From positions 372,001 to 436,000 of the forward strand of contig NZ_JBFRXN010000001.1 of the NCBI RefSeq assembly GCF_040947875.1: 64,000 bases of DNA, read 5' to 3'. This document shows positions 21,225-30,283 of this stretch, piece by piece. This DNA comes from Pseudomonas sp. MYb118 (GTDB lineage: Bacteria; Pseudomonadota; Gammaproteobacteria; Pseudomonadales; Pseudomonadaceae). The notes under the pieces were generated by a model that had not been told where the DNA came from, made no database searches, and saw only the letters and a list, made by a program, of their open reading frames with translations. Position 1 is the stretch's first letter, and the number at the start of each line of letters is the position of its first letter. A program made the position numbers and the translations under genes.

Positions 21225-21325
21225 TGTAGGAGCGAGCTTGCTCGCGATGGTCGTCAACGATAACGCTGGCTACCTGATGCACAGCGGCGCTCATGACACC
21301 ATCGCGAGCAAGCTCGCTCCTACAG
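21225..21325. repeat. REPIN (REP doublet, long spacer)
   Basis: TGTAGGAGCGAGCTTGCTCG at the left and GCGAGCAAGCTCGCTCCTAC at the right enclose the shared interior ATGGTCGTCAACGATAACGC and CATGACACCATCG. Confidence 0.9.
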
Positions 21326-21336
21326 GGGGAGGGGGA

Positions 21337-22686
21337 TCAGGCAGTCGCCATGCGCAACGCCTGCCGGTTGCCACGGAACAGCACCAGCGTCGCAATCAAC
21401 CCCAGCACCGCCGCGCCACTGAGCCAGATCCCCGGCGCCGCCTTGTTATCCAGGACATGAATCAGGTAAGTGCACGCCGCCGGCGTGAAACCGCCGAACG
21501 TCGCGGTGGCCAGGCTATAGGCCAGGGAGAAGCCCGTGGTCCGCACCTGCACCGGCATGATTTCCGTCAGCGCCACGACCATCGCGCCGTTGTACGAGCC
21601 ATAGAGGAACGACAGCCACAACTCGACGATCAGCAAGTGGCTGAAGCTCGGGTTCGCCACCAGCCACGACAAGGCCGGGTAAGCGGTGAGAATTGCCAGG
21701 ATGGTCGCCGCCAGCAGCAGCGGTTTGCGCCCGACCCTGTCGGACACGGCGCCCATCACCGGCAACCAGAAGAAGTTCGACAGGCCGATGCACACGGTCA
21801 CCAGCAAGGCGTCCATGTCCGACAGGTGCAGTTCCGCCTTGCCGAAGGTCGGTGTATAGGCGGTGATCAGGTAGAACGACACCGTGGTCATCACCACCAG
21901 GGCCATGCCGGCAATGACGATGCCGAAGTTCTGACCGATCGAGCGGATGATTTCCCCCAGGGTAGGGCGGTGTTTGCGCGCCTGGAATTCCGGTGTTTCC
22001 TCCAGCGAGCGACGAATCACAAAAATCACCGGCACGATCATGCAGCCGATCAGGAAAGGCACGCGCCAACCCCATTCGCCCATCTGTTCCGGGCTCAGCC
22101 AATGGTTCAGGCCAACCCCGAGCAAACCGGCGAACACCACGGCGGCCTGCTGGCTGGCGGATTGCCAACTGACAAAAAAGCCTTTGCGCCCCGGCGTGGA
22201 AATCTCGGCGAGGTACACCGACACACCGCCCAGTTCCACACCGGCGGAGAAACCTTGCAGCAAGCGGCCAAACAGCACAATCAGCGGCGCGGCGACACCC
22301 AGAGTGGCATAGCCCGGCACGCAGGCGATCAGCACGGTGCCGGCCGCCATCATGGCCAGGGTGATGATCAGGCCCTGGCGCCGGCCGTGGCGGTCGATGT
22401 AGGCGCCGAGGAAAATCGCCCCCAAAGGACGCATGAGGAAGCCGGCGCCAAAGGTGGCCAGCGATAACATCAGGGATGCAAAGGCACTGTCGGCAGGGAA
22501 GAAGGTTTTGGCGATGGCCGTGGCGTAGAAGCCGTAGACCATAAAATCGAACATCTCGAGAAAATTACCGCTGACAACGCGAAAAATCGCTTTGCCTTTG
22601 CCCGTATTCGAGGACATGGGAATGCACTCACTTTCGTCTGTCTGATCGGAAATCCCTGATGTAGACGTGTTGCCGCCATCACCCAT
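21337..22686 (-). CDS. MFS organic-acid:H+ symporter (MHS type)
   Basis: 449-residue transporter of the metabolite:H+ symporter group, with twelve predicted membrane segments. The loop between segments 2 and 3 shows [18 protein letters not shown], and [16 protein letters not shown] follows. It most resembles citrate/tricarballylate carriers of the CitA/TcuC kind, but no tcuAB genes are nearby and the substrate is uncertain. ATG 22686 has AAGGGAG eight bases upstream; the internal ATG 22617 (426 residues) has a weaker site but would match family length. In P. aeruginosa this place holds aroP1 and the nqr operon. Confidence 0.8.
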   Translation of the reverse strand: MGDGGNTSTSGISDQTDESECIPMSSNTGKGKAIFRVVSGNFLEMFDFMVYGFYATAIAKTFFPADSAFASLMLSLATFGAGFLMRPLGAIFLGAYIDRHGRRQGLIITLAMMAAGTVLIACVPGYATLGVAAPLIVLFGRLLQGFSAGVELGGVSVYLAEISTPGRKGFFVSWQSASQQAAVVFAGLLGVGLNHWLSPEQMGEWGWRVPFLIGCMIVPVIFVIRRSLEETPEFQARKHRPTLGEIIRSIGQNFGIVIAGMALVVMTTVSFYLITAYTPTFGKAELHLSDMDALLVTVCIGLSNFFWLPVMGAVSDRVGRKPLLLAATILAILTAYPALSWLVANPSFSHLLIVELWLSFLYGSYNGAMVVALTEIMPVQVRTTGFSLAYSLATATFGGFTPAACTYLIHVLDNKAAPGIWLSGAAVLGLIATLVLFRGNRQALRMATA

Positions 22687-22867
22687 GGGGCGAACTCCCT
22701 TGGCGGGCTAGTTGTAACAATATGTGTATCAAGATCGTTAGGCAACAACTGGTTAGCTTGCTGCTTAAGCGTTTCAGTCGTCGTCGGATCAAGGAGAGGA
22801 GGGCTGGCTTGCCGCATAATGCCGGCCGTGGGTGTTGTGTCAGTAATCCGTGCGGGGAGCGCAGCAA

Positions 22868-23884
22868 TTGTCGAAAGGGTGGTGGGGTCTCGGTTTTTTA
22901 CTGCTTGGCGCGTTGTCGGGCTGCGGCAATGGCGATGCCATGGAAAGTTTTGGCGGCCCGACCATGGGCAGTACATATTCAATCAAATACCTGCGCCACG
23001 CCGATCTGCCCAAACCGGCAGAGGTTCAGGTCGAGGTGGAGAAAATCCTCGCCGAGGTAGACCGGCAGATGTCGACCTATCGCAGCGACTCCGACATCGA
23101 GCGTTTCAATGACCTGCCGGCCAACAGCTGCCAGGCCATGCCGGCGTCCGTGCTGGAGCTGGTTCGGGTAGGGGAGCAGTTGTCAGCGCAAAGCGACGGC
23201 TCCTTCGACCTGACGGTGGAACCGTTGCTCAACCTCTGGGGCTTCGGTCCCCAGGCCCGTGGCGAAAAGGTCCCGACCGCCGAAGCGCTGGCGGAGGCGC
23301 GAGCGCGGGTCGGTCATCAGCACCTGCGCATCGAGGGCGATCGGCTGTGCAAGGATGCCGCCGTCGAAGTCGACTTCAACAGCATCGCGGCGGGCTACGC
23401 GGTCGATCGCATCGCGGCCAGGCTCGAGGCCCTGGGGATCCACAATTACCTCGCCGAAGCCACGGGCGAACTCAAGGCGGCGGGCAGGAAGCTCGACGGC
23501 TCGGCCTGGCAGGTCGCCCTGGAAGAACCCCGCGACGATCAGCAGGTGGCGCAACGGATCCTCGCCATCGACGGCCTGGGGGTGTCGACGTCCGGCGACT
23601 ACCGCAACTATTTCCTGCAGGATGGCCGGCGCTATTCCCACACCTTCGATGCCCGCACCGGTGCGCCGGTCTCACACACGCTGGCCTCGGTCACGGTGAT
23701 TAATCCTTCGGCGTTGCTGGCCGATGGACTGTCGACGCTGCTGCTGATTCTCGGCCCGGAGCGCGGCTGGGACTACGCGGAAAAACACGATATCGGCGCA
23801 TTTTTTGTGATTCGTGCCGATACAGGTTTCGTCACACGCACCAGTCAGGCTTTTGAACGCCTCAGCGGCACGAAAAACCCGTGA
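22868..23884 (+). CDS. apbE: FAD:protein FMN transferase ApbE (lipoprotein)
   Basis: About 338 residues. It attaches FMN covalently to Thr/Ser of redox proteins such as NqrB/C, RnfG/D or NosR, outside the cytoplasmic membrane. The signal peptide ends in the lipobox LSGC. ApbE motifs are seen: GGPTMGSTYSIKY, MSTYRSDSDIERFN, VDFNSIAAGYAVDRI and GVSTSGDYRNYF. TTG 22868 was chosen because GGGGAG (22854-22859) precedes it; GTG 22850 is in frame but has no such site. No nqr, rnf or nqrM gene is in the window. Confidence 0.9.
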   Translation: MSKGWWGLGFLLLGALSGCGNGDAMESFGGPTMGSTYSIKYLRHADLPKPAEVQVEVEKILAEVDRQMSTYRSDSDIERFNDLPANSCQAMPASVLELVRVGEQLSAQSDGSFDLTVEPLLNLWGFGPQARGEKVPTAEALAEARARVGHQHLRIEGDRLCKDAAVEVDFNSIAAGYAVDRIAARLEALGIHNYLAEATGELKAAGRKLDGSAWQVALEEPRDDQQVAQRILAIDGLGVSTSGDYRNYFLQDGRRYSHTFDARTGAPVSHTLASVTVINPSALLADGLSTLLLILGPERGWDYAEKHDIGAFFVIRADTGFVTRTSQAFERLSGTKNP

Positions 23885-24012
23885 TCGAATCGTCAAGACT
23901 GGCGTTGTAGTGCAGGCAAAACTAGCCTACGACGCGACCAAGGGTTAATGTGCGCGGCGTTGACGCTTCTATAGACTGTGTCCGGGTTCTGCACTGGCCC
24001 CAAATTGTTCCT

Positions 24013-24033
24013 TCACGCCGCCGACCGGCGTGA
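24013..24033 (+). promoter_or_regulatory. Hairpin in the sthA leader
   Basis: TCACGCCG and CGGCGTGA form a perfect 8-bp inverted repeat around CCGAC, 47 bases before the sthA start codon. It could be a transcript hairpin or an operator; no T-tract follows. Confidence 0.35.
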
Positions 24034-24079
24034 TTTAGCTGCAGGCGCACAGCGCCGCAGCCTGTTCTGAGGAGTACGC

Positions 24080-25474
24080 ATGGCTGTCTACAACTACGAC
24101 GTGGTGGTACTGGGTTCCGGCCCGGCGGGAGAAGGCGCGGCAATGAACGCCGCCAAGGCAGGGCGCAAGGTGGCCATGGTCGACAGCCGTCGCCAGGTCG
24201 GCGGTAACTGCACCCACTTGGGCACCATCCCGTCCAAGGCCCTGCGTCACTCGGTCCGGCAGATCATGCAGTTCAACACCAACCCGATGTTCCGGGCGAT
24301 CGGCGAGCCGCGCTGGTTCTCCTTCCCGGACGTGTTGAAAAGCGCCGAGAAAGTGATTTCCAAGCAGGTCGCTTCCCGCACCGGCTACTACGCCCGTAAC
24401 CGTGTCGATGTGTTCTTCGGCACCGGCAGCTTCGCCGACGAGCAAACCATCGAAGTGGTCTGCGCCAACGGCGTGGTGGAAAAACTGGTGGCCAAGCACA
24501 TCATCATCGCCACCGGCTCGCGTCCGTATCGCCCGGCGGACATCGACTTCCACCACCCGCGTATCTACGATAGCGACACCATCCTCAGCCTCGGCCACAC
24601 CCCGCGCAAACTGATCGTCTACGGCGCCGGCGTGATCGGTTGCGAATACGCCTCGATCTTCAGCGGCCTGGGTGTACTGGTCGAGCTGGTGGACAACCGT
24701 GGCCAGTTGCTGAGCTTCCTCGACTCGGAAATTTCCCAGGCTCTGAGCTACCACTTCAGCAACAACAACATCACCGTTCGCCACAACGAAGACTACGACC
24801 GCGTCGAAGGCGTGGACAACGGCGTGATCCTGCACCTCAAGTCCGGCAAGAAGATCAAGGCCGACGCCTTGCTCTGGTGCAACGGCCGTACCGGCAACAC
24901 CGACCAGCTGGGCCTGGAAAACATCGGCGTGAAGGTCAACAGCCGCGGCCAGATCGAAGTCGACGAGGCCTATCGCACCTGCGTGCCGAACATCTACGGC
25001 GCCGGTGACGTGATCGGCTGGCCGAGCCTGGCCAGTGCCGCCCACGACCAGGGTCGCTCGGCGGCGGGCAGCATTGTCGAGAACGGCAGCTGGCGTTTCG
25101 TCAATGACGTGCCGACCGGCATCTACACCATTCCGGAGATCAGCTCGATCGGCAAGAACGAGCAGGAGCTGACCCAGGCCAAGGTGCCATACGAAGTGGG
25201 CAAGGCGTTCTTCAAGGGCATGGCGCGTGCGCAGATCGCCGGCGAGCCGCAAGGCATGCTCAAGATCCTGTTCCACCGCGAAACCCTGGAAGTGCTGGGC
25301 GTGCACTGCTTCGGCTACCAGGCTTCGGAGATCGTGCACATCGGCCAGGCGATCATGAACCAGCCGGGCGAACTGAACACGCTGAAGTACTTCGTCAACA
25401 CCACGTTCAACTACCCGACCATGGCCGAAGCCTATCGGGTCGCGGCGTACGACGGCCTCAACCGGCTTTTTTGA
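24080..25474 (+). CDS. sthA: Soluble pyridine nucleotide transhydrogenase
   Basis: 464-residue cytosolic flavoprotein that transfers hydride between NADPH and NAD+. The FAD-binding Rossmann motif is [14 protein letters not shown]; the NAD(P) motif is [15 protein letters not shown]. The usual redox disulfide of this family is replaced by [16 protein letters not shown], with one Cys only, which is diagnostic for SthA versus lipoamide dehydrogenase or glutathione reductase. GAGGAG lies just before the ATG. It follows apbE as in P. aeruginosa. Confidence 0.95.
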   Translation: MAVYNYDVVVLGSGPAGEGAAMNAAKAGRKVAMVDSRRQVGGNCTHLGTIPSKALRHSVRQIMQFNTNPMFRAIGEPRWFSFPDVLKSAEKVISKQVASRTGYYARNRVDVFFGTGSFADEQTIEVVCANGVVEKLVAKHIIIATGSRPYRPADIDFHHPRIYDSDTILSLGHTPRKLIVYGAGVIGCEYASIFSGLGVLVELVDNRGQLLSFLDSEISQALSYHFSNNNITVRHNEDYDRVEGVDNGVILHLKSGKKIKADALLWCNGRTGNTDQLGLENIGVKVNSRGQIEVDEAYRTCVPNIYGAGDVIGWPSLASAAHDQGRSAAGSIVENGSWRFVNDVPTGIYTIPEISSIGKNEQELTQAKVPYEVGKAFFKGMARAQIAGEPQGMLKILFHRETLEVLGVHCFGYQASEIVHIGQAIMNQPGELNTLKYFVNTTFNYPTMAEAYRVAAYDGLNRLF

Positions 25475-25516
25475 GCGGCTCCGGCCGGTGGCCTGAGCCG
25501 GCCGGGGAGACCGATT

Positions 25517-26239
25517 TCAGCAATTCTCGAGCGTGGCAGTGGCCAAACCGGGAAAGTCTGTAATCAGGCTGTCAACGCCGAAGTCGGCGAGCCTGCGCAT
25601 CAGCGCAGGTTCGTTGACGGTCCACACCGACACATGCAGCCCCTGACGCTGCGCCTTCTGCAGGCGTTCCGGCGTACACAGGGTCCAGTTCAGCGCCAGA
25701 TACTCACAGCCATAGCTTGCCGCGACCTTCAGCGGGTCGAGCCAGGCGTACTCGGCCACCAATCCACGCGACACGTCGGGCACCAGGTCCAGGGCAGCCT
25801 TCAATACTTCCCGAGAACTCGAGGTGATGGTCACCTTGTCGAGCAGGCCAAAACGCTGCGCCATCTCGCGAATCGCCAGTACCGTGGTCGCGGCGCGGGT
25901 GCGTGAAGCGCTTTTGACTTCCAGTTGCCAGTGCTCGAAGGCGCATTTCTCGAACAACTCCTCCAGCGTCGGAATCGGGCAGGGCTTGATCCAGCCCGGG
26001 CCGCCCTTGCGCGCGTCGTAGGTGACCAGTTCCGCCGCAGTGTGCTCGACCACCTTGCCGCGCCGGTCGGTGGTGCGCTTGAGCGTCGGGTCGTGGATGA
26101 CCATCAGCTCGTTGTCCATGGACAGGTGCAGGTCCAGTTCGCAGCGGCGTACGCCGTGCTTGAGGCATTCCTGAAAGCTGGTCAGGGTGTTTTCCGGTGC
26201 TTCGCCCTTGGCGCCGCGATGGCCGTAGATGAGGGTCAC
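25517..26239 (-). CDS. Glycerophosphodiester phosphodiesterase
   Basis: 240-residue cytosolic enzyme without a signal peptide that hydrolyses glycerophosphodiesters to glycerol-3-phosphate and an alcohol. GDPD motifs: YGHRGAKGEAPENTL at the N terminus, CELDLHLS with metal ligands, VIHDPTLKRTTDRRG, and VWTVNEP near the end. It starts 14 bases after the PilZ gene in the same direction, which suggests one transcript. Confidence 0.9.
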   Translation of the reverse strand: MTLIYGHRGAKGEAPENTLTSFQECLKHGVRRCELDLHLSMDNELMVIHDPTLKRTTDRRGKVVEHTAAELVTYDARKGGPGWIKPCPIPTLEELFEKCAFEHWQLEVKSASRTRAATTVLAIREMAQRFGLLDKVTITSSSREVLKAALDLVPDVSRGLVAEYAWLDPLKVAASYGCEYLALNWTLCTPERLQKAQRQGLHVSVWTVNEPALMRRLADFGVDSLITDFPGLATATLENC

Positions 26240-26253
26240 GGTTCTTCCTTAAG

Positions 26254-26832
26254 TTAAATGCCTGATTCTTGTTCGCGGGCCAGTCGTCTTTCCTGGGCCT
26301 GCTTCTGCAAAATGTAGCGGGCGAGCAACTGACGCTGGGCGTCAGTGGGGCGTTCGAACTCGGTGCCGACGTCGAAGCCATCGCCCTTGGGATCGCAATG
26401 TGTGACCCGGGCGCGCAGCAACAGGCCGAGGGCCTGCGGCATCAGCACCAGCTTGATCGACAGGTGCGCGCCCGCTGCAATCGGGGTCGGGTGCTGGAAG
26501 TCGATGCCGCCCTCGGAAATGATCACTGGCTGCGGCTCGCCGATCTGGCCGAGCACCGTCAGGGCGATCACCTGGCTGAGCAGGTCAATGCGTTTGTTCT
26601 GGACCTTGAGGAAGGCCGCGAGGTTACGGTCGCGCTCGCTGATCTGGCGCAACAGGTGCTGCGACTCGAATTCGCTCAGATGCAGTTCGCTGAGCACGTT
26701 GAAGAGTGGGGAAGCATCCTGCAACACTTCCTGGCCTGCAGCTTCGGGAGCGGACAGGGGCCGAATTTCCAGTGCGATCGTATCCTCGATACGGTAGTAT
26801 TCGCGGCGATCTTCTTCATCTAATGTCGACAT
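26254..26832 (-). CDS. PilZ domain protein
   Basis: 192-residue cytosolic protein with the N-terminal motif RREYYRIED and a C-terminal PilZ-like part (IISEGGIDFQHPTPIAAGAHL, DGFDVGTEFERPTD). The canonical RxxxR plus D/NxSxxG c-di-GMP site is only partly present (ISEGGI in place of DxSxxG), so ligand binding is uncertain. A central helical stretch (SEFESQHLLRQISERDRNL) precedes the barrel. It diverges from lolC and is followed by the phosphodiesterase gene. Confidence 0.8.
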   Translation of the reverse strand: MSTLDEEDRREYYRIEDTIALEIRPLSAPEAAGQEVLQDASPLFNVLSELHLSEFESQHLLRQISERDRNLAAFLKVQNKRIDLLSQVIALTVLGQIGEPQPVIISEGGIDFQHPTPIAAGAHLSIKLVLMPQALGLLLRARVTHCDPKGDGFDVGTEFERPTDAQRQLLARYILQKQAQERRLAREQESGI

Positions 26833-26926
26833 GGCGAACCCATGGTAGCGGCGGTGGTCTGAGTGTAAAGCTGGTTATCGACCCCCGCCACAAGGACGTT
26901 CCTTTTCCCTCCGAACAAGCCCCGAC

Positions 26927-28177
26927 ATGTTCAGACCTCTCTTCGTATTCATTGGCACGCGTTACACCCGTGCAAAGCGTCGCAACCACTTTGTGTCGTT
27001 CATTTCCCTGACTTCCATGATCGGTCTCGCCCTGGGCGTGATCGTGATGATCGTGGTGCTGTCGGTGATGAACGGCTTCGATCACGAGATGCGCACCCGC
27101 GTGCTGGGCATGGTGCCCCACGCGACCATCGAGGCGGGCGAGCCGATCAGTAACTGGCAGGGCCTGGCCGACAAGGTCCGGCAGAACCCGCAGGTGACGG
27201 CCGTTGCGCCCTTCACCCAGATGCAGGGTTTGCTGACCAACAACGGCAAGGTCTCCAAGGTGCTGCTCAATGCCATCGACCCGGCGCTGGAGCGGCAGGT
27301 GTCGATCATCGACAAGTTCATGTTGCAGGGCAAACTCGACGACCTGGAACCCGGCAGCTTCGGCATCGTCATCGGCGACAAGGCGGCCGCCAAGCTCGGC
27401 GCGGCCATCGGCGACAAGCTGACCTTCGTCGCGCCGGAGGTCACCGTGACCCCGGCCGGGATGTTCCCGCGCATGAAGCGCTTCACCGTGGTCGGCATCT
27501 TCCACGTCGGCGCCGGTGAAATCGACGGCTACCTGGGTGTCACCAACCTGCAGGATCTGGCGCGGCTGCACCGTTGGAAGCCGGATCAGGTGCAGGGCAT
27601 TCGCCTGAAGTTCGACGACCTGTTCCAGGCGCCGCGCACGGCGTGGAGCATCGCCCAGCAGTTGGGTGAGGATCGTTACTACGCCCGCGACTGGACCCGC
27701 ACCCACGGCAACCTGTACCAGGCGATCCGCATGGAGAAGGCCATGATCGGCTTGCTGTTGCTGCTGATCGTCGCCGTGGCGGCGTTCAACATCATTTCCA
27801 CGCTGGTGATGGTGGTGAATGACAAGAAGAGCGACATCGCGATCCTGCGCACCCTGGGCGCCACGCCGCGCACGATCATGGGCATCTTCATGGTGCAGGG
27901 CACGGTCATCGGCGTGGTCGGCACCTTGATCGGCGCCGTGGTCGGGATCTTCGCCGCCCTGAACGTCAGCGCTGCGATCTCGGCGCTCGAAGGCCTGATC
28001 GGCCACAAATTCCTCAACGCCGACGTGTATTTCATCGACTACCTGCCTTCGCAAGTGCAGAGCCAGGATGTCGTCATGGTCTGCGCCGCCGCGTTGGTCC
28101 TGAGTTTCCTCGCCACCCTGTATCCTGCCTGGCGTGCCGCGCGCACCCAGCCTGCGGAGGCGCTACGTTATGAGTGA
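26927..28177 (+). CDS. lolC: Lipoprotein-releasing ABC permease LolC
   Basis: 416-residue inner-membrane permease of the LolCDE exporter, which extracts outer-membrane lipoproteins and hands them to LolA. One N-terminal membrane helix ([18 protein letters not shown]) precedes a large periplasmic domain, followed by three C-terminal helices, as in the FtsX/MacB fold. It is about 60 percent identical by eye to lolE two genes downstream. The stop overlaps the lolD start region by 8 bases, so translation is coupled. Confidence 0.93.
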   Translation: MFRPLFVFIGTRYTRAKRRNHFVSFISLTSMIGLALGVIVMIVVLSVMNGFDHEMRTRVLGMVPHATIEAGEPISNWQGLADKVRQNPQVTAVAPFTQMQGLLTNNGKVSKVLLNAIDPALERQVSIIDKFMLQGKLDDLEPGSFGIVIGDKAAAKLGAAIGDKLTFVAPEVTVTPAGMFPRMKRFTVVGIFHVGAGEIDGYLGVTNLQDLARLHRWKPDQVQGIRLKFDDLFQAPRTAWSIAQQLGEDRYYARDWTRTHGNLYQAIRMEKAMIGLLLLLIVAVAAFNIISTLVMVVNDKKSDIAILRTLGATPRTIMGIFMVQGTVIGVVGTLIGAVVGIFAALNVSAAISALEGLIGHKFLNADVYFIDYLPSQVQSQDVVMVCAAALVLSFLATLYPAWRAARTQPAEALRYE

Positions 28178-28868
28178 GTCGGGCATGAGTGAAAAAGCAA
28201 TCCTGAGCTGTCGCAACCTGGGCAAGTCCTACGAGGAAGGCCCGGAGTCGGTGGAAGTGCTGGCGAACCTGCAACTGGAACTGCATCCAGGCGAGCGCGT
28301 AGCGATCATCGGTAAATCGGGCTCGGGCAAAAGTACCTTGCTCAACCTGCTCGGCGGCCTCGACACGCCGACCAAGGGCAGCGTGTGGCTCGACGGTGAA
28401 GAGCTGTCGGCTCTGAGCGAGAAGAACCGTGGCCTGCTGCGTAACCGCGCGCTGGGCTTCGTTTATCAGTTCCACCATTTGCTGGCCGAATTCACCGCCC
28501 TGGAAAACGTCTGCATGCCGTTGCTGATCGGCAAGACTGCGATCCCCGAAGCGCGCCAGCGTGCCACCGCGTTGCTGGAGCGGGTAGGGCTCGGTCATCG
28601 CCTGGAGCACAAACCGGCCGAGTTGTCCGGCGGCGAACGCCAGCGCGTGGCCATCGCCCGTGCGCTGGTGAACCGGCCGGGTCTGGTGATGCTCGATGAG
28701 CCCACCGGCAACCTCGACTTGCACACCGCCGAGGGCATCCAGGACCTGATGCTGGAGCTGAGCACGTCGATGCGCACTGCGTTCCTGGTGGTGACCCACG
28801 ACATGAACCTGGCTCGCCAGATGGATCGTGTCCTGCACTTGCAGGAAGGTCGCCTGACGCCCATCTGA
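28170..28868 (+). CDS. lolD: Lipoprotein-releasing ABC ATPase LolD
   Basis: 232-residue ATPase of LolCDE. Walker A is GKSGSGKST, the signature is [15 protein letters not shown], Walker B is [10 protein letters not shown] and the switch His is in VTHDMN. ATG 28170 has GGAGG (28156-28160) nine bases upstream; a second ATG at 28185 would give 227 residues, the length in P. aeruginosa. It overlaps lolC and is followed by a terminator-like hairpin before lolE. Confidence 0.95.
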   Translation: MSESGMSEKAILSCRNLGKSYEEGPESVEVLANLQLELHPGERVAIIGKSGSGKSTLLNLLGGLDTPTKGSVWLDGEELSALSEKNRGLLRNRALGFVYQFHHLLAEFTALENVCMPLLIGKTAIPEARQRATALLERVGLGHRLEHKPAELSGGERQRVAIARALVNRPGLVMLDEPTGNLDLHTAEGIQDLMLELSTSMRTAFLVVTHDMNLARQMDRVLHLQEGRLTPI

Positions 28869-28877
28869 TTGACTGAA

Positions 28878-28916
28878 ACCCGAGGCGCCGGGTGTGCCTC
28901 GGGTCTTTTATTTTTA
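28878..28916 (+). terminator. Intrinsic terminator between lolD and lolE
   Basis: ACCCGAGGC (28878-28886) pairs with GCCTCGGGT (28896-28904), nine-base loop, then CTTTTATTTTTAT. The form is that of a good Rho-independent terminator, yet it lies inside an essential operon. Confidence 0.75.
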
Positions 28917-28932
28917 TACGGTGCTTCCGCGA

Positions 28933-30177
28933 ATGTTCAGACCGTTATCGATCTTTATCGGCACACGCTATACCCGCGCCAAGCGCCGCAATCGCTTTGT
29001 GTCCTTCATCTCGATGACTTCGATGATCGGCCTCGCCCTCGGCGTGCTGGCGATGATCGTGGTGCTGTCGGTGATGAACGGCTTCCAGCGCGAAATGAGC
29101 TCGCGCATCCTCGGCATGGTGCCCCACGCCACCATCGTCGGCGTCAACCCGATCGACGACTGGCAGCCAGTGGCCGCCGCCGCCATGAAGAACCCGCAAG
29201 TGACCGCTGCCGTACCGTTTACCGAAATGGAAGGCATGCTGTCCTACAAGGGCTCGATGCAGCCGATCCAGGTCAGCGGCGTCGACCCGGCGCTGGAAGG
29301 CAAGGTGTCGATCGTTGCCCAGCACATCGTCCAGGGTCGCCTCGATGCCTTGAAGCCGGGCGAGTTCGGTGTGGTGGTCGGCGAGATCACGGCGCGGCGC
29401 TTCCGCTTGAACGTCGGTGACAAGATCACCCTGATCGTGCCGGAAGTCAGCACCGCACCGGGCGGGATCACCCCGCGCATGCAGCGCCTGAACGTCGTGG
29501 GTGTGTTCAAGGTCGGTGCCGAGCTCGATGGCTCGATGGCGCTGATCCACGTCGCCGACGCTGCGCAGATGCAGCACTGGCAACCGAACCAGGTGCAGAG
29601 CGTGCGCCTGGCGGTGAAGGACCTGTACGCCGCGCCACAGGTGTCCAGCGATATCGCGGGCGGCCTGGGCACCGCCTACAAGGCGGACGACTGGACCCAC
29701 ACCCAGGGCAGCCTGTTCAGTGCGATGAAGATGGAAAAAACCATGATCGGCCTGCTGTTGCTGATGATTGTCGCGGTGGCCGCGTTCAACATCATCGCCA
29801 CCCTGATCATGGTGGTGAACGACAAGGGCGCGGACATCGCCATCCTGCGCACCATCGGTGCCACACCGCGGCAGATCATGGCGATCTTCATGGTCCAGGG
29901 CACGGTGATCGGCATTGTCGGCACCTTGATCGGCGGCGTGCTGGGGGTGATCGCGGCGCTCAATGTCAGCGAGCTGGTGGGTTGGTTCGAACGGGTGAGC
30001 GGCCAGCACATCTTCAGTTCCGACGTTTATTTCGTCAGCAACCTGCCTTCGGAATTGCAGGGCGGGGATGTGGCGCTGATCTGCACGGCGGGGTTCGTGC
30101 TGAGCTTCCTGGCGACGGTTTATCCGGCTTGGCGGGCGGCGAAGGTTGAGCCGGCGCATGCGCTTCGGTATTCGTAA
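28933..30177 (+). CDS. lolE: Lipoprotein-releasing ABC permease LolE
   Basis: 414-residue partner permease of LolC in the LolCDE exporter, with the same layout: helix [18 protein letters not shown], periplasmic domain, and three C-terminal helices starting [21 protein letters not shown] 28933 gives [19 protein letters not shown], which aligns with the LolC start. The ribosome binding site is poor. Having both LolC and LolE fits Pseudomonas; genomes with LolF have one. Confidence 0.93.
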   Translation: MFRPLSIFIGTRYTRAKRRNRFVSFISMTSMIGLALGVLAMIVVLSVMNGFQREMSSRILGMVPHATIVGVNPIDDWQPVAAAAMKNPQVTAAVPFTEMEGMLSYKGSMQPIQVSGVDPALEGKVSIVAQHIVQGRLDALKPGEFGVVVGEITARRFRLNVGDKITLIVPEVSTAPGGITPRMQRLNVVGVFKVGAELDGSMALIHVADAAQMQHWQPNQVQSVRLAVKDLYAAPQVSSDIAGGLGTAYKADDWTHTQGSLFSAMKMEKTMIGLLLLMIVAVAAFNIIATLIMVVNDKGADIAILRTIGATPRQIMAIFMVQGTVIGIVGTLIGGVLGVIAALNVSELVGWFERVSGQHIFSSDVYFVSNLPSELQGGDVALICTAGFVLSFLATVYPAWRAAKVEPAHALRYS

Positions 30178-30190
30178 GGCCTGAGACCGC

Positions 30191-30266
30191 TATCGCGAGC
30201 AGGCTCGCTCCCACAGTGGTTTGAGTTGAAACACCACCTTTGTGGGAGCGAGCCTGCTCGCGATGG
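30191..30266. repeat. REP doublet (short spacer)
   Basis: TATCGCGAGCAGGCTCGCTC at the left and TGTGGGAGCGAGCCTGCTCG at the right, inverted, with about 25 bases between; located between convergent lolE and copS. Confidence 0.85.
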
Positions 30267-30283
30267 GGTCAGACCTGCTGGCC

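Noticed and set aside
24180..24250. SthA as a disulfide oxidoreductase (lipoamide dehydrogenase or glutathione reductase).
   Set aside because: The active-site motif has a single Cys ([15 protein letters not shown]), as expected for soluble transhydrogenase.
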